Positions 26,894-36,257 of a stretch of 64,000 nt of DNA are shown piece by piece. The stretch lies in the NCBI GenBank assembly GCA_009912235.1, contig WNDS01000002.1:901373-965372 (forward strand), in the 5' to 3' direction. This DNA comes from Stenotrophomonas maltophilia (lineage in GTDB: Bacteria; Pseudomonadota; Gammaproteobacteria; Xanthomonadales; Xanthomonadaceae). Position 1 is the first letter of the stretch, and each line of letters starts with the position of its first letter. The notes beneath the pieces were generated by a model. It was not told the DNA's origin. It saw only the letters and a list, made by a program, of their open reading frames with translations, and made no database searches. The translations under genes and the position numbers were made by a program.

Positions 26894-28237
26894 ATGCCTG
26901 CCTTGCTGCAGGTCGCTGTCGACAGCGACCACGGTGACACCCTGCCGCAGAGCATCCTGCTGGTGGAAAATTCCCGGGCCTTCGCCGGCATGCTGCGCGA
27001 GGCCATCGAGCAGCGGCTGGAACTGCCCGTGGTGGTGGCCACCACCCTGGCCGAGGCGGACCGCCTGCTGGCCGAGCGCAGCGGCTGGTTCCTGGTGCTG
27101 ACCGGGCTGGTGCTGGCCGACGGGGACCGCGATACCGTGGTCGAGTTCTTCCTGCAGCGCGGCCTGCCCACCGTGGTGGTCAGCGGGGTCTACGATGAAG
27201 ACCTGCGCAAGCGCGTGCTGCAGCAGCAGATCATCGATTACGTGCTGAAGAATACGCCCGGCAGCATCGATTACCTGGTGTGGCTGGTGCAGCGGCTGGA
27301 ACGCAACCGCCGCATCGCGGCGCTGGTGGTGAACGATTCGCCGTCGGCGCGCGGCTATGCGGCCGCACTGCTGCGCATGTATGGCCACGAGGTGCATGAA
27401 GCGGCCGATGGCAACGAAGGTCTGGCCGCCATCGAGGCCCGCCCGGCCATCCGGCTGGCGGTGGTGGACCAGGAAATGCCCGGCATGCAGGGCGTGGAAT
27501 TCACCCGCCGGCTGCGCGGCCTGCGCTCGCGCGACAAGGTGGCGGTCATCGGCATCTCCGGCAACACCGATGCTTCGCTGATCCCGCGCTTCCTGAAGAA
27601 CGGTGCCAACGATTTCCTGCGCAAACCCTTCTCGCGCGAGGAATTCTTCTGCCGCGTGTCGCAGAACGTAGACCAGCTGGAACTGATCGGCACGCTGCAG
27701 GACCTGGCCACGCGCGATTTCCTCACCGGCCTGCCCAACCGCCGCTGCTTCCTGGAACAAAGCCAGCGCCAGCTGGCGCAGCTGCAGCAGCAGGACCAGT
27801 GCGTGGCGGTGGCGATGATTGATATCGACCACTTCAAGCACATCAACGACAGCCACGGCCATGAAGCCGGCGACGATGCGCTGCGCACGGTGGCGGCCGC
27901 CGTGGCCGCGCATGCACGCCCGCAGGACCTGATCGCGCGCTTCGGGGGCGAGGAGTTCTGCCTGCTGGTGCCCGACCTGGAACAGGACGATGCCCTGCGC
28001 TATTTCGACGCACTGCGCCAGCGCATCGCCGGGCTGGAGGTGGACGTGGGCAGCGCGATCCTGCGCATGACCGTCAGCATCGGTCTGTGCTGCCTGCGCC
28101 CGCAGCGCGATGCGTTGCACCGGCTGATTTCCGAGGCCGACCGGCAGCTGTAGCTGGCCAAGGCCGGTGGCCGCAACCGGGTCAGCTGCACCACCATGAA
28201 CAGCCCACTGCGCCCGCGCGAACCCCTGCTGGGCTGA
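26894..28237 (+). pseudogene. Two-receiver diguanylate cyclase (REC-REC-GGDEF) with a premature TAG
   Basis: The response regulator starts at ATG 26894 (GTG 26816 also possible). REC1 (about 20-125) lacks the phosphoacceptor Asp (LVLTGLVLADG). REC2 (about 133-250) keeps it (AVVDQEMPGMQG) and the lysine (LRKPF). The GGDEF domain (about 270-430) has the active motif RFGGEEF and an RxxD inhibitory site (RPQD) five residues before it. The frame stops at TAG 28151-28153 where relatives have the tyrosine of ADRQLYLAKAGGRNRV; the rest of the domain follows in frame to TGA at 28235-28237. The truncated product would lose the terminal GGDEF helix. It would make c-di-GMP if intact, perhaps driven by the MASE1 proteins upstream. 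Confidence 0.88.
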
Positions 28238-28256
28238 GGCCGGTGCACGCAGCGCC

Positions 28257-28270
28257 TTGATCCAGATCAA
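28257..28270. promoter_or_regulatory. FNR/Anr-type box
   Basis: TTGATCCAGATCAA is an exact match to the TTGAT-N4-ATCAA consensus of FNR-family oxygen-responsive regulators. It lies 62 nt before the hemerythrin start, a position compatible with activation under low oxygen. Confidence 0.85.
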
Positions 28271-28332
28271 CGCCGCGCATGCAGCGCGCACCTACAGTCG
28301 CTCCCACGACAACGCATCAAGGGGAGCCGGGG

Positions 28333-28794
28333 ATGGCACTACTGGTCTGGCAGGACGATCTGAACATCGGCATCGATGTGATCGACCAGCAGCATCGCCG
28401 CATCGTGGAAATGCTCAACCACCTGCACGTGGCCCAGGCCAGCCTGCAGCGGCTGGCGGTGGCCGAAGTGATCGAGGAGCTGGTGGACTACACCATGTCC
28501 CATTTCGCCTTCGAAGAAGAGCTGATGGAGGAAGCCGGCTACGCGTTCTGCGCCGCGCACAAGCGCGTGCATGAGATCTTCATCAAGCGCGTGTCCGAGT
28601 ACCGGCTGCGCTTCCAGGCCGGCGAGGACATCAGCGATGAGCTGCGCACCATGCTGTCGCGCTGGCTGTTCAACCACATCCGTGGCGATGACCGTGCCTA
28701 TGCCGAGCAGGTGAAGCAGCACCTGAACCAGTTCGCGCGCGAGCACCAGGGCGGCGGCTGGCTGGGCCGCACGCTCAATCGCATCTTCGGCTGA
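28333..28794 (+). CDS. Bacteriohemerythrin
   Basis: A 153-residue single-domain hemerythrin, a non-heme di-iron oxygen-binding protein used in oxygen sensing, delivery or storage. The ligand pattern is visible: H in [16 protein letters not shown] and E in [13 protein letters not shown], two His in [10 protein letters not shown], and H..D in [11 protein letters not shown]. The ATG at 28333 has GGGGAGCCGGGG upstream. An exact FNR-type box precedes it. It ends one base before the convergent MFS gene's stop. It follows a diguanylate cyclase gene, a frequent association with oxygen-linked signalling. Confidence 0.95.
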   Translation: MALLVWQDDLNIGIDVIDQQHRRIVEMLNHLHVAQASLQRLAVAEVIEELVDYTMSHFAFEEELMEEAGYAFCAAHKRVHEIFIKRVSEYRLRFQAGEDISDELRTMLSRWLFNHIRGDDRAYAEQVKQHLNQFAREHQGGGWLGRTLNRIFG

Positions 28795-28795
28795 T

Positions 28796-30078
28796 TCAGC
28801 GCAACCGCCCGCGCAGCGCCAGCAGTGCGCACAGGGTCAGCACCACGGTCAGCGACAGGTACAGGCCCACCGCTACCAGGCCGAAGCGTTCGGCCAGCCA
28901 GGTGGCCAGGTACGGCGCCGGCGCCGCGCCGAGGATGCCGGCCAGGTTGAACGACAGCGAGGCACCGGTGTAGCGCACTTCCACCGGGTAGATTTCGGCC
29001 AGGAACGTACCGCAGGGGCCGTAGGTCAGGCCCATCAGGAACAGCCCCAGCGACAGGAAGCCGAGCACCAGCCAGGGGTGGCCGGGCTGGAACAGCGGGG
29101 CGAACAGCACGCCGAAGCCGAGGATCAGCACGCTGGCCAGGATCATCGTGCGGCGCGTGCCCCAGCGGTCGCCGTAGCGCGCGGCGATGGGAATGCCAGC
29201 CGCGAAGAACAGGATGCCGACCATCTGCAGCAGCAGGAACTGGTCGCGCGCGTAGCCCAGCGAGGCGGTGCCGTAGCCCAGGGCGAAGACGGTCATCAGG
29301 TAGAACAGCACGAAGGTGGCAAACGCGCCCAGCGTGCCCAGCAGCAGCGGCACCGGGTGGTCGCGGATCACGGTCAGCATCGGCAGCCGCACACGCGTGT
29401 TGCGCTCCAGCGCCTTCTTGAAATCCGGCGTCTCGTGGATGTTCAGGCGGATCCACAGGCCCAGCGCCACCAGCAGCGCACTGCCTACGAACGGAATGCG
29501 CCAGCCCCACTGCAGGAACTCGTCCTGGCTGAGCCAGTGGCCCAGCAGCAGGAAGATGCCGGCCGACAGCAGGAAGCCCAGCGGCGCGCCCAGCTGCGGG
29601 AACATGCTGTACCAGGCGCGCTTGCCCGGCGGTGCGTTCTCGGTGGCCAGCAGCACCGCACCGCCCCACTCACCGCCCAGGCCCAGGCCCTGCCCGAAAC
29701 GGCACAGCGCCAGCAGCGCCGGCGCCCACAGGCCGATCTGCGCGTGGGTGGGCAGCAGGCCGATGGCTACCGTGGACAGGCCCATGGTCAGCAGCGCTGC
29801 CACCAGCGTGGCCTTGCGGCCGATGCGGTCACCGAAGTGACCAAACACCGCCGAGCCGACCGGGCGCGCGATGAAGGCCACCGCAAAGGTCGCCAGCGAT
29901 TGCAGCAGTGCCGCCTTGTCGCTGCTTTCCGGGAAGAACAGGTGCGGAAACACCAGGACCGCGGCGGTGGCGTAGATGTAGAAATCGAAGAATTCGATGG
30001 TGGTGCCGATCAGGCTGGCCAGCAGGACACGGCGGGGGGGGAATTCACGGGCGGTGCGGCAGCGGCAGGAGTCGACAT
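28796..30078 (-). pseudogene. MFS metabolite:H+ symporter, N-terminus separated by a C-tract frameshift
   Basis: Major facilitator superfamily transporter of the ShiA/ProP-like metabolite:H+ symporter type with 12 expected segments. Motifs include GHFGDRIGRKATL (loop 2-3) and GQGLGLGGEWGGA. The natural start appears to be the ATG at 30078 (MSTPAAAAPPVNSPP), but a run of eight C on the coding strand (30034-30041) puts it one base out of frame with RRVLLASLIGTTIEFFDFYIYA. Nine C would restore it. As written, the first usable start is a GTG at 29953, which loses the first membrane helix. Substrate unknown; an organic acid is likely from family. Confidence 0.85.
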
Positions 30079-30225
30079 CGGCAGGTCAGGCAAAGCGGAT
30101 CGCCCGATTCTGCCACGCGGCCCGCCCCGGCTGGGGCATTGGTTTCAAGCGGTACGGCCACGCGGCGGAACTTTCCACCGGGCACCACACTCTGAGCGTA
30201 CCGGTAACCGCATGGAGGCCTGCCG

Positions 30226-30885
30226 ATGACTGCACGGGAACTGCGCACCGCCCGCGAGGGCGAACGGATGCAACGCGGCATCGCCTGGCTGCTGGTGGTG
30301 GCGGTGCACCTGCTGCTGGGCAGCTGGCTATGGAACATCGCGCGGCCGCTGCCGGGCACACGCCAGGACAGCCGCATCAGCCTGCGCTGGCTGGAGCCCG
30401 CCGCGATGCCTGCGCCGGCCCTGGCGCCGGCCCTGCCGATGGCCTCACAGCAGGCCGCGCGCGCACCGCAGCGGCGCAGCCTGGCGGTACCGGCGCCCTC
30501 GGCCGTGAGCGGGCCGGGCGAAGCCGCACTCGACCCTGCAGACAGCCCCGCCGGGCGGGCGCTGGATCTTGCCCTGCCCGCCGGCAGCCTCAACGGTGGC
30601 GATGGCATCAGCGCCGAGGGCGTGGCCGCCAAGGTGCTGGGCCGGCGCGAGGTGCATGCGGCCTTCGTGCCACGGCGCCCACCGTTCCGGCTGCGCCCGC
30701 AGATGTCGCCGAAGCAGAAGCTGCAGGCCATCAGCGCCTTCATCGGGCTGTGGCCGCCGGGATACACGGTCGACCCCTGCGAGCTGGCACGCAAGGACAT
30801 GCGCTACCTGCAGTACGCCGACAACGCACGCGACCGCGAGGCACTGCGCGAGGCCGTGCTGGAGGTGAGTGCCGGCTGCCCGTAG
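30226..30885 (+). CDS. Hypothetical membrane-anchored protein
   Basis: A 219-residue protein that I do not recognise. It has one N-terminal membrane anchor (about residues 18-38), a Pro/Ala-rich linker and a compact C-terminal region with KQKLQAISAFIGLWPPGYTVDPCELARKDM. The layout (anchor, Pro-rich span, small terminal domain) is TonB-like, but no TonB C-terminal motif is present. Two cysteines (DPCEL and AGCP-end) may pair in the periplasm. Its TAG stop lies in a hairpin shared with the convergent puuC gene. Confidence 0.6.
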   Translation: MTARELRTAREGERMQRGIAWLLVVAVHLLLGSWLWNIARPLPGTRQDSRISLRWLEPAAMPAPALAPALPMASQQAARAPQRRSLAVPAPSAVSGPGEAALDPADSPAGRALDLALPAGSLNGGDGISAEGVAAKVLGRREVHAAFVPRRPPFRLRPQMSPKQKLQAISAFIGLWPPGYTVDPCELARKDMRYLQYADNARDREALREAVLEVSAGCP

Positions 30886-30907
30886 CGCCGCGCAGGCGCG
30901 CCGCTAC
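30882..30907. repeat. REP-type hairpin containing both convergent stop codons
   Basis: GTAGCG at the left and CGCTAC at the right flank a GC-rich palindromic centre (CCGCGC...GCGCGC). The left TAG is the stop of the upstream plus-strand gene and the right CTA is the stop of minus-strand puuC. Confidence 0.65.
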
Positions 30908-32400
30908 AACTGGATCCAGGTGGCCTTGGTCTCGCTGTACTTGTCGAAGGCCTGCAGCGATTTATCGCGCCCGTTGCCGGACTGCTTGTAACCCCCGAAC
31001 GGTGCGGTCATGTCACCGCCGTCCCAGCCGTTCACCCACACGCTGCCGGCGCGCAGCTGCCGCGCCACGCGATGGGCGCGGCCCAGATCGCGCGTCCACA
31101 GCCCGGCGGCCAGCCCGTAGCGGCTGTCGTTGGCCAGCCGCACCGCGTCGGCCTCATCGTCGAAGCGCAGCACTGCCAGCACCGGCCCGAACACCTCTTC
31201 CTGCGCCAGCGCCTGCTCCGGCTGCACCGCATCGAATACGGTCGGCTGCACATAGCTGCCGCCGGCCCCCACCTCGGCGCGGCGGCCGCCCAGCAGCAGG
31301 CGCGCGCCCTCGGCTTCGGCGCGGGCGATATCGGCCAGTACCTTGTCCGCATGCGCGGCGTCCACCAGCGCGCCCATCGGCGCGTCGGCCTCCAGCGGGT
31401 GGCGCGGCTGCATCTGCCTGCCGTAGGCCACCACCTGGCCGACGAAATCCTCGGCCACGCTGCGCTGTACCAGCAGGCGCGAACCGGCCGTGCAGACTTC
31501 GCCCTGGTTGAAGAAGATGCCGCGCGCCACGCCCTTGGCCGTCGCGTCCAGGTCCGGCGCATCGGCGAACACCAGGTGCGGGCTCTTGCCGCCGCACTCC
31601 AGCCAGACGCGCTTGAGGTTGGAGCGTCCGGCGTACTGCAGCAGCCGCGCACCGGTGGCGGTGGAACCGGTGAAGGCCAGCGTATCCACGTCCATGTGCA
31701 GCGCCAGCGGCTCGCCCACGCGCTCACCGTGGCCGGGCAGCACGTTCAGCACGCCATCCGGCAGGCCTGCTTCGGCGGCCAGCGCGGCCAGCCGCAGCAC
31801 GCTCAGCGGCGAGCGCTCGGGGGGCTTGAGCACCACCGAATTGCCCATCGCCAGTGCCGGGGCGATTTTCCAGCAGGCCATCAGCAGCGGGAAATTCCAC
31901 GGCACGATGGCCGCCACCACGCCGACCGCTTTACGGCTGATCAGGCCCAGCTCGCGCGGGCCGGTCGGGGCGATTCCGCCGTACAGCTTGTCCACCGCCT
32001 CGGCGGTCCAGGACAGGCAGCGCACCACCCCGGGCAGGTCCACGCGCCGCGCATCGCGGATCGGCTTGCCCATGTCCAGGGTTTCCAGCAGCGCCAGTTC
32101 GTCGGCGTGCTGTTCCACCAGCGCGGCCAGCGCCAGCAGCACCTTCTTGCGCTGCGCCGGGGCGGCCTGGGCCCAGTGGCCGGCCTCGAAGGCGCGCCGG
32201 GCGGCGGCCACCGCCCGTTCCACGTCCTGCGCATCGCAGTCGGCCACCGCCGCCAGCACGCGGCCGTCGATGGGGCTGATGCAGTCGAAACGTGCGCCGC
32301 TGGCAGCGTCCACGTAGCGGCCATCGATGAAGGCCTGGTGGGCGATGGACAGCCCGCTGGCGAGCGACTGCCAGTGGCTGCGGTCGGGAACGTGGGCCAT
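30904..32400 (-). CDS. puuC: Gamma-glutamyl-gamma-aminobutyraldehyde dehydrogenase
   Basis: A 498-residue NAD(P)-dependent aldehyde dehydrogenase, near the 495 residues of E. coli PuuC. The catalytic motifs are visible: VPWNFPLLMACWK, LECGGKSPHLVF (general-base glutamate) and NQGEVCTAGSR (nucleophile cysteine). It is expected to oxidise the aldehyde produced by PuuB to gamma-glutamyl-GABA, and PuuC enzymes also accept other aminoaldehydes. I chose the ATG at 32400 (MAHVPDRSHW). It is divergent from an omega-aminotransferase across a 126-nt gap, another typical polyamine-pathway arrangement. Confidence 0.9.
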   Translation of the reverse strand: MAHVPDRSHWQSLASGLSIAHQAFIDGRYVDAASGARFDCISPIDGRVLAAVADCDAQDVERAVAAARRAFEAGHWAQAAPAQRKKVLLALAALVEQHADELALLETLDMGKPIRDARRVDLPGVVRCLSWTAEAVDKLYGGIAPTGPRELGLISRKAVGVVAAIVPWNFPLLMACWKIAPALAMGNSVVLKPPERSPLSVLRLAALAAEAGLPDGVLNVLPGHGERVGEPLALHMDVDTLAFTGSTATGARLLQYAGRSNLKRVWLECGGKSPHLVFADAPDLDATAKGVARGIFFNQGEVCTAGSRLLVQRSVAEDFVGQVVAYGRQMQPRHPLEADAPMGALVDAAHADKVLADIARAEAEGARLLLGGRRAEVGAGGSYVQPTVFDAVQPEQALAQEEVFGPVLAVLRFDDEADAVRLANDSRYGLAAGLWTRDLGRAHRVARQLRAGSVWVNGWDGGDMTAPFGGYKQSGNGRDKSLQAFDKYSETKATWIQL

Positions 32401-32526
32401 GGCCGGCTCCGTCGTGCGAGGGTTCTGTAGGCACCGGCAGCGTAGCGGCGGGCCTGCGACCGCACCGTGACGCCGCCTGTGCGCGCAGGCGTTACAGTCC
32501 GTGCATCGGCCCCTGATGGAACCGGC

Positions 32527-33879
32527 ATGAAGACACCCACCCCCGATCTGGCCACGCTGACCACCGAGCGCCCCGATTCGCTGCAGGCGTACTGGATGCC
32601 GTTCACCGCCAACCAGCAGTTCAAGGGCGCGCCGCGCCTGCTGGTGCGCGCCCAGGGCATGCACTACGAGGATGTGGACGGCCACCGCGTGCTGGACGGC
32701 ACCGCCGGGCTGTGGTGCTGCAACGCCGGCCGCGCGCGGCCGCGCATCGTGCAGGCCATCGCCGAACAGGCGGCCACGCTGGACTATTCACCGGCCTTCC
32801 AGATGGGCTCGCCGCCGGGCTTCCTGCTGGCCCAGCGCCTGGCCACGCTGGCACCGGGCACGCTGAACCATGTGTTCTTCACCAGCTCCGGTTCCGAAGC
32901 GGTGGATACGGCGATGAAGATCGCGCTGGCCCACCACCGCCTGCGCGGCGAAGGCCAGCGCACGCGCTTCATCAGCCGCGAAAAGGCCTACCACGGCGTG
33001 GGCTTCGGCGGCATGGCGCTGGGCGGCCTGCCCAACAACCGCAAGCAGTTCGGGCTGCAGCTGGGCGGCGTGGATTACCTGCGCAACACGTTGGACCTGG
33101 AGCGCAACGCGTTCAGCAAGGGCCTGCCGCGCCAGGGTGCCGATCTGGCCGATGACCTGGAGCGCCTGCTGGCGCTGCACGATCCGTCCACCGTGGCGGC
33201 GGTGTTCGTCGAACCGGTGGCCGGCTCGGCCGGGGTGATCCTGCCGGCCGCCGGCTACCTGCAGCGGCTGCGCGAGATCTGCGACCACCACGGCATCCTG
33301 CTGGTGTTCGACGAGGTCATCACCGGCTTCGGCCGGGTCGGCATGCCGTTCGCCGCGCAGCGCTTCGGCGTCACCCCGGACCTGCTGACCTTCGCCAAGG
33401 GGGTCAGCAACGGTGCGGTGCCACTGGGCGGCGTGCTGGCCAGCGACGCGGTGCATGCCAGCTTCATGCAGGGCCCGGCGCACGCCATCGAGCTGTTCCA
33501 CGGCTACACCTGGTCCGGCCATCCGCTGGCCTGCGCCGCCGCGCTGGCCACGCTGGAGGTGTATGCCGAAGAACGGCTGTTCGAGCGCGCCATCGAACTG
33601 GGCGAGTACTGGCAGGAGCGCCTGCATGCGCTGCAGGGGCTGCCCAACGTGATCGACATCCGCAACTTCGGGCTGGTGGGCACGGTGGAGCTGGCGCCAC
33701 GGCGGGATGCGCCCGGCAGCCGCGGCTACGAGGTGTTCCGGCGCTGCTTCCACGACGGCCAGCTGCTGGTGCGCTGCACCGGCGACATCATCGCGCTGTC
33801 GCCGCCGCTGATCGTGGACAAGGCCCAGATCGACCAGATCACCGGCACGCCGGGCGAGATGATCCGGGCCACCGCCTGA
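32527..33879 (+). CDS. Class-III aminotransferase (omega-amino acid/putrescine:pyruvate type)
   Basis: A 450-residue PLP-dependent aminotransferase. It shows SSGSEAVDTAMKIA (phosphate binding), the Asp that contacts the pyridine ring in LLVFDEVITGFGR, and the Schiff-base lysine in LTFAKGVSNGAVPLGG. Sequence and length fit beta-alanine/omega-amino acid:pyruvate transaminases and SpuC-like polyamine transaminases. The context (divergent puuC) suggests a polyamine- or GABA-derived substrate. I chose the ATG at 32527; the open frame further upstream is not family-like. Confidence 0.9.
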   Translation: MKTPTPDLATLTTERPDSLQAYWMPFTANQQFKGAPRLLVRAQGMHYEDVDGHRVLDGTAGLWCCNAGRARPRIVQAIAEQAATLDYSPAFQMGSPPGFLLAQRLATLAPGTLNHVFFTSSGSEAVDTAMKIALAHHRLRGEGQRTRFISREKAYHGVGFGGMALGGLPNNRKQFGLQLGGVDYLRNTLDLERNAFSKGLPRQGADLADDLERLLALHDPSTVAAVFVEPVAGSAGVILPAAGYLQRLREICDHHGILLVFDEVITGFGRVGMPFAAQRFGVTPDLLTFAKGVSNGAVPLGGVLASDAVHASFMQGPAHAIELFHGYTWSGHPLACAAALATLEVYAEERLFERAIELGEYWQERLHALQGLPNVIDIRNFGLVGTVELAPRRDAPGSRGYEVFRRCFHDGQLLVRCTGDIIALSPPLIVDKAQIDQITGTPGEMIRATA

Positions 33880-33942
33880 GCCCGGGCCGGGCGTGGCGAG
33901 CGGGTACAATGGGCGGTTCCGCTCCTGCCCGTTGCCGTGCCC

Positions 33943-34821
33943 ATGGACATCGTCGTCAAAGAAGAACTGAAGGCCTACATCGATCCGCTGACCGCCGATG
34001 AGCATGATGCGCTGGAGCGCAGCATCCTGGCCAAAGGCTGCCGCGACGCGCTGGTGCTGTGGGGCGATGTGCTGGTGGATGGCCACAACCGCTTCGGCAT
34101 CTGCCAGAAGCACGACCTGCCGTTCAACACCGTGCAGAACACCCGCTTCCAGAGCATGGAAGACGTGCACCTGTGGATGATCGAACAGCACCTGGGCCGG
34201 CGCAGCGTGTCCGATTTCCAGCGTGGCGTGCTGGCGCTGCGCAAGCGCGACATCCTGGCCGCGCGCAAGCAGGTGGAACAGGCGCAGCTGCAGCGCGAAA
34301 GCGATGGCACCGCCGCCCCCGAAGAGGACAGCGGCGAAGACAGCCCGCCGTGGGAACCGGCGCCGAAGATCAGCCGCGCCGAGCTGGCCCGCTAAGCCAA
34401 GCTGAGCGCCAGCCAGGTGGGCATGATCGACCGCATCCACGCCCAGGCCGCGGCCGAAGTGGTGGAAGCGGTGAAGGCCGGGGTAATCTCGATCAGCGCG
34501 GCGGCGACCGTGGCCGACCTGCCGGAAGAGGAACAGCGCGCCGCTGCCGCCGGTGGCAAGGACGAACTGAAGCAGGCCGCCAAGCGCGTGCGCGAGTCCA
34601 AGCGCAAGCCGCGTGCGTCCAAGCCCGAGGCAGCCGAGATGGACTTCGAGGAGCCCAGCGAGGATGAAGCCGCCAGCCGCGATGCCGAGATGATGGCCGC
34701 GCTGGAACAGCTGGGCGAGGACGCACCGGCGCTGCGCCGCCGCGTGGCCGCCCTGACCCGCGAGAACGACACCCTGCGCGCGCAGCTGGCGGCCTTGCGT
34801 CGGCAGCTGGAAGCGCAGTAA
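33943..34821 (+). pseudogene. ParB/Spo0J-like nuclease-domain protein with an internal TAA
   Basis: A 293-codon frame (GTG at 33937 or ATG at 33943) resembling the 'plasmid replication/partition-related' proteins of Xanthomonadaceae. The N-terminal ParB-like domain includes ILAKGCRDALVLWGDVLVDGHNRFGICQKH (phosphate-binding box GHNRF). A middle helical region and a Glu/Lys-rich C-terminal coiled coil (LRRRVAALTRENDTLRAQLAALRRQLEA) follow. TAA at 34393-34395 interrupts it after AELAR, and the same frame continues AKLSASQVGMIDRIHAQ, so a single sense codon (GAA is likely) was changed. No parA or centromere-like repeats are adjacent, so a role in partition is unlikely. Confidence 0.8.
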
Positions 34822-34880
34822 GCCGGGCGAAGCCCGGCACCCGGTAGTGCTGCTCATGGGCGGGCGGGTAGACTGCGGGC

Positions 34881-36167
34881 ATGAACGCTGCCATTGATCC
34901 CCGCCGCGCGCAGTTACGGCGCATGAAGGCCATTGCACTGGGCCTGCTGCTGTTGATGCTGGCCGGTTTCGCGGTCAGCCACTGGCAGGGCGAACGCGGT
35001 GGCTGGGCCTGGGTGTCGGCCTTCTGCGAGGCCGCTGCGGTGGGCGCGCTGGCCGACTGGTTCGCCGTGGTGGCGCTGTTCCGCCGCCCGCTCGGCCTGC
35101 CCATTCCGCACACCACCATCATCCCGCGCGGCAAGGACCGCATCGGCGACAGCCTGGCGTTGTTCGTGCGCGACCAGTTCCTGGAACCGGCCGCGCTGCT
35201 GGCGCGGCTGCAGATGTTCGACCCGGCCGCGCGGCTGGGCAGCTGGCTGGCCGACCCGGAGCGTTCGCGCCTGCTGGCCGACATGGCGCGTGGCTGGGCG
35301 CTGCAGGCACTGGATTTCTTCGACGAAGGCGCGGTGCGCCGGCAGCTGCACGGCTTCGTGGTGCAGCAGCTGCGGCAGTGGAACGCGGCGGCCACCGCCG
35401 GTGAGCTGCTGGCCGTGCTGACCGCCGACGGCCGCTACCAGCGCGTGCTGGATGAAGGCCTGCAGCGGCTGGGCCGCTGGCTGGAACAGCCGGAAGTCAA
35501 AGAACGCGCCTCGCAGCTGATCGTGCGTTACATCCAGCGCGAATGGCCCACGCTGTCGAGCACGGTGAACTGGGTCAAGCCGATCGATGAGATCGGCGAC
35601 AGCCTGGCCGAGCGGCTGGCGCGTGCCGTGCTCGAAGAGCTGCAGCAGGTGCTGGCCGAGCCGGCGCATCCGCTGCGCCAGGATTATGAAAGCTGGCTGG
35701 GCAACTACGTGCAGCGCCTGCGCGAAGACCCCGCGCTGGCCGAGCGCATCCAACAGCTGAAGCAGGAAATGATCGACCACCCGGCGCTGCAGGAGTACGT
35801 GCAGGGCCTGTGGCTGCGCATCCACGCCAGCCTGCGTGCCGACCTGCAGCGCGAGGACTCGGCGCTGGCCGGCCACCTGCAGCGCAGCCTGGCCTCGCTG
35901 GGGCAGACGCTGCAGTCCGACCCGGCGCTGCGCGATGCGCTGAACCAGCACCTGCTGGAAGGCGCGCAGCGCCTGACCAGCCGCCTGCGTGACGGTGTCA
36001 CCACGCATATCGCGCAGACCGTGAAGGGCTGGGACGAGCGCCACCTGGTGGAACAGCTGGAACTGAGCGTGGGCCGCGACCTGCAGTTCATCCGCTTCAA
36101 CGGCACCCTGGTCGGTGGCCTGATCGGCGTGCTGCTGCACGCCGCAACGGTGCTGTTCCGCTTCTGA
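34881..36167 (+). CDS. DUF445 family membrane protein
   Basis: A 428-residue DUF445 protein (YjiN type). An N-terminal membrane segment (about 18-38) and a second hydrophobic stretch with the family motif ALADWFAVVALFRRPLGLPIPHTTIIPRGKDRIG are followed by a long helical, charged region (about 90-390). A C-terminal membrane segment follows (GTLVGGLIGVLLHAATVLFRF). The function of the family is unknown. It starts 59 nt after the ParB-like gene. No lesion is visible and its length is typical. Confidence 0.9.
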   Translation: MNAAIDPRRAQLRRMKAIALGLLLLMLAGFAVSHWQGERGGWAWVSAFCEAAAVGALADWFAVVALFRRPLGLPIPHTTIIPRGKDRIGDSLALFVRDQFLEPAALLARLQMFDPAARLGSWLADPERSRLLADMARGWALQALDFFDEGAVRRQLHGFVVQQLRQWNAAATAGELLAVLTADGRYQRVLDEGLQRLGRWLEQPEVKERASQLIVRYIQREWPTLSSTVNWVKPIDEIGDSLAERLARAVLEELQQVLAEPAHPLRQDYESWLGNYVQRLREDPALAERIQQLKQEMIDHPALQEYVQGLWLRIHASLRADLQREDSALAGHLQRSLASLGQTLQSDPALRDALNQHLLEGAQRLTSRLRDGVTTHIAQTVKGWDERHLVEQLELSVGRDLQFIRFNGTLVGGLIGVLLHAATVLFRF

Positions 36168-36238
36168 GCCGCGGCCGGGCTGCACGCCGGCCGACAGCGT
36201 CTGCCCGGGCCGCAGACCTCACGCTTGATTAACAAAAT

Positions 36239-36257
36239 GCGAATGACTATCATTTGC
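36239..36257. promoter_or_regulatory. Fur box
   Basis: GCGAATGACTATCATTTGC matches 13 of 19 positions of the palindromic Fur consensus and lies about 195 nt before the TonB-dependent receptor start. The intervening leader has C tracts of seven (36313-36319) and nine (36340-36348) bases. Iron repression of the downstream operon is expected. Confidence 0.75.

Noticed and set aside
33943..34821. Plasmid backbone or partition locus
   Set aside because: There is no parA, rep gene or centromere-like repeat; the flanks are ordinary chromosomal genes.
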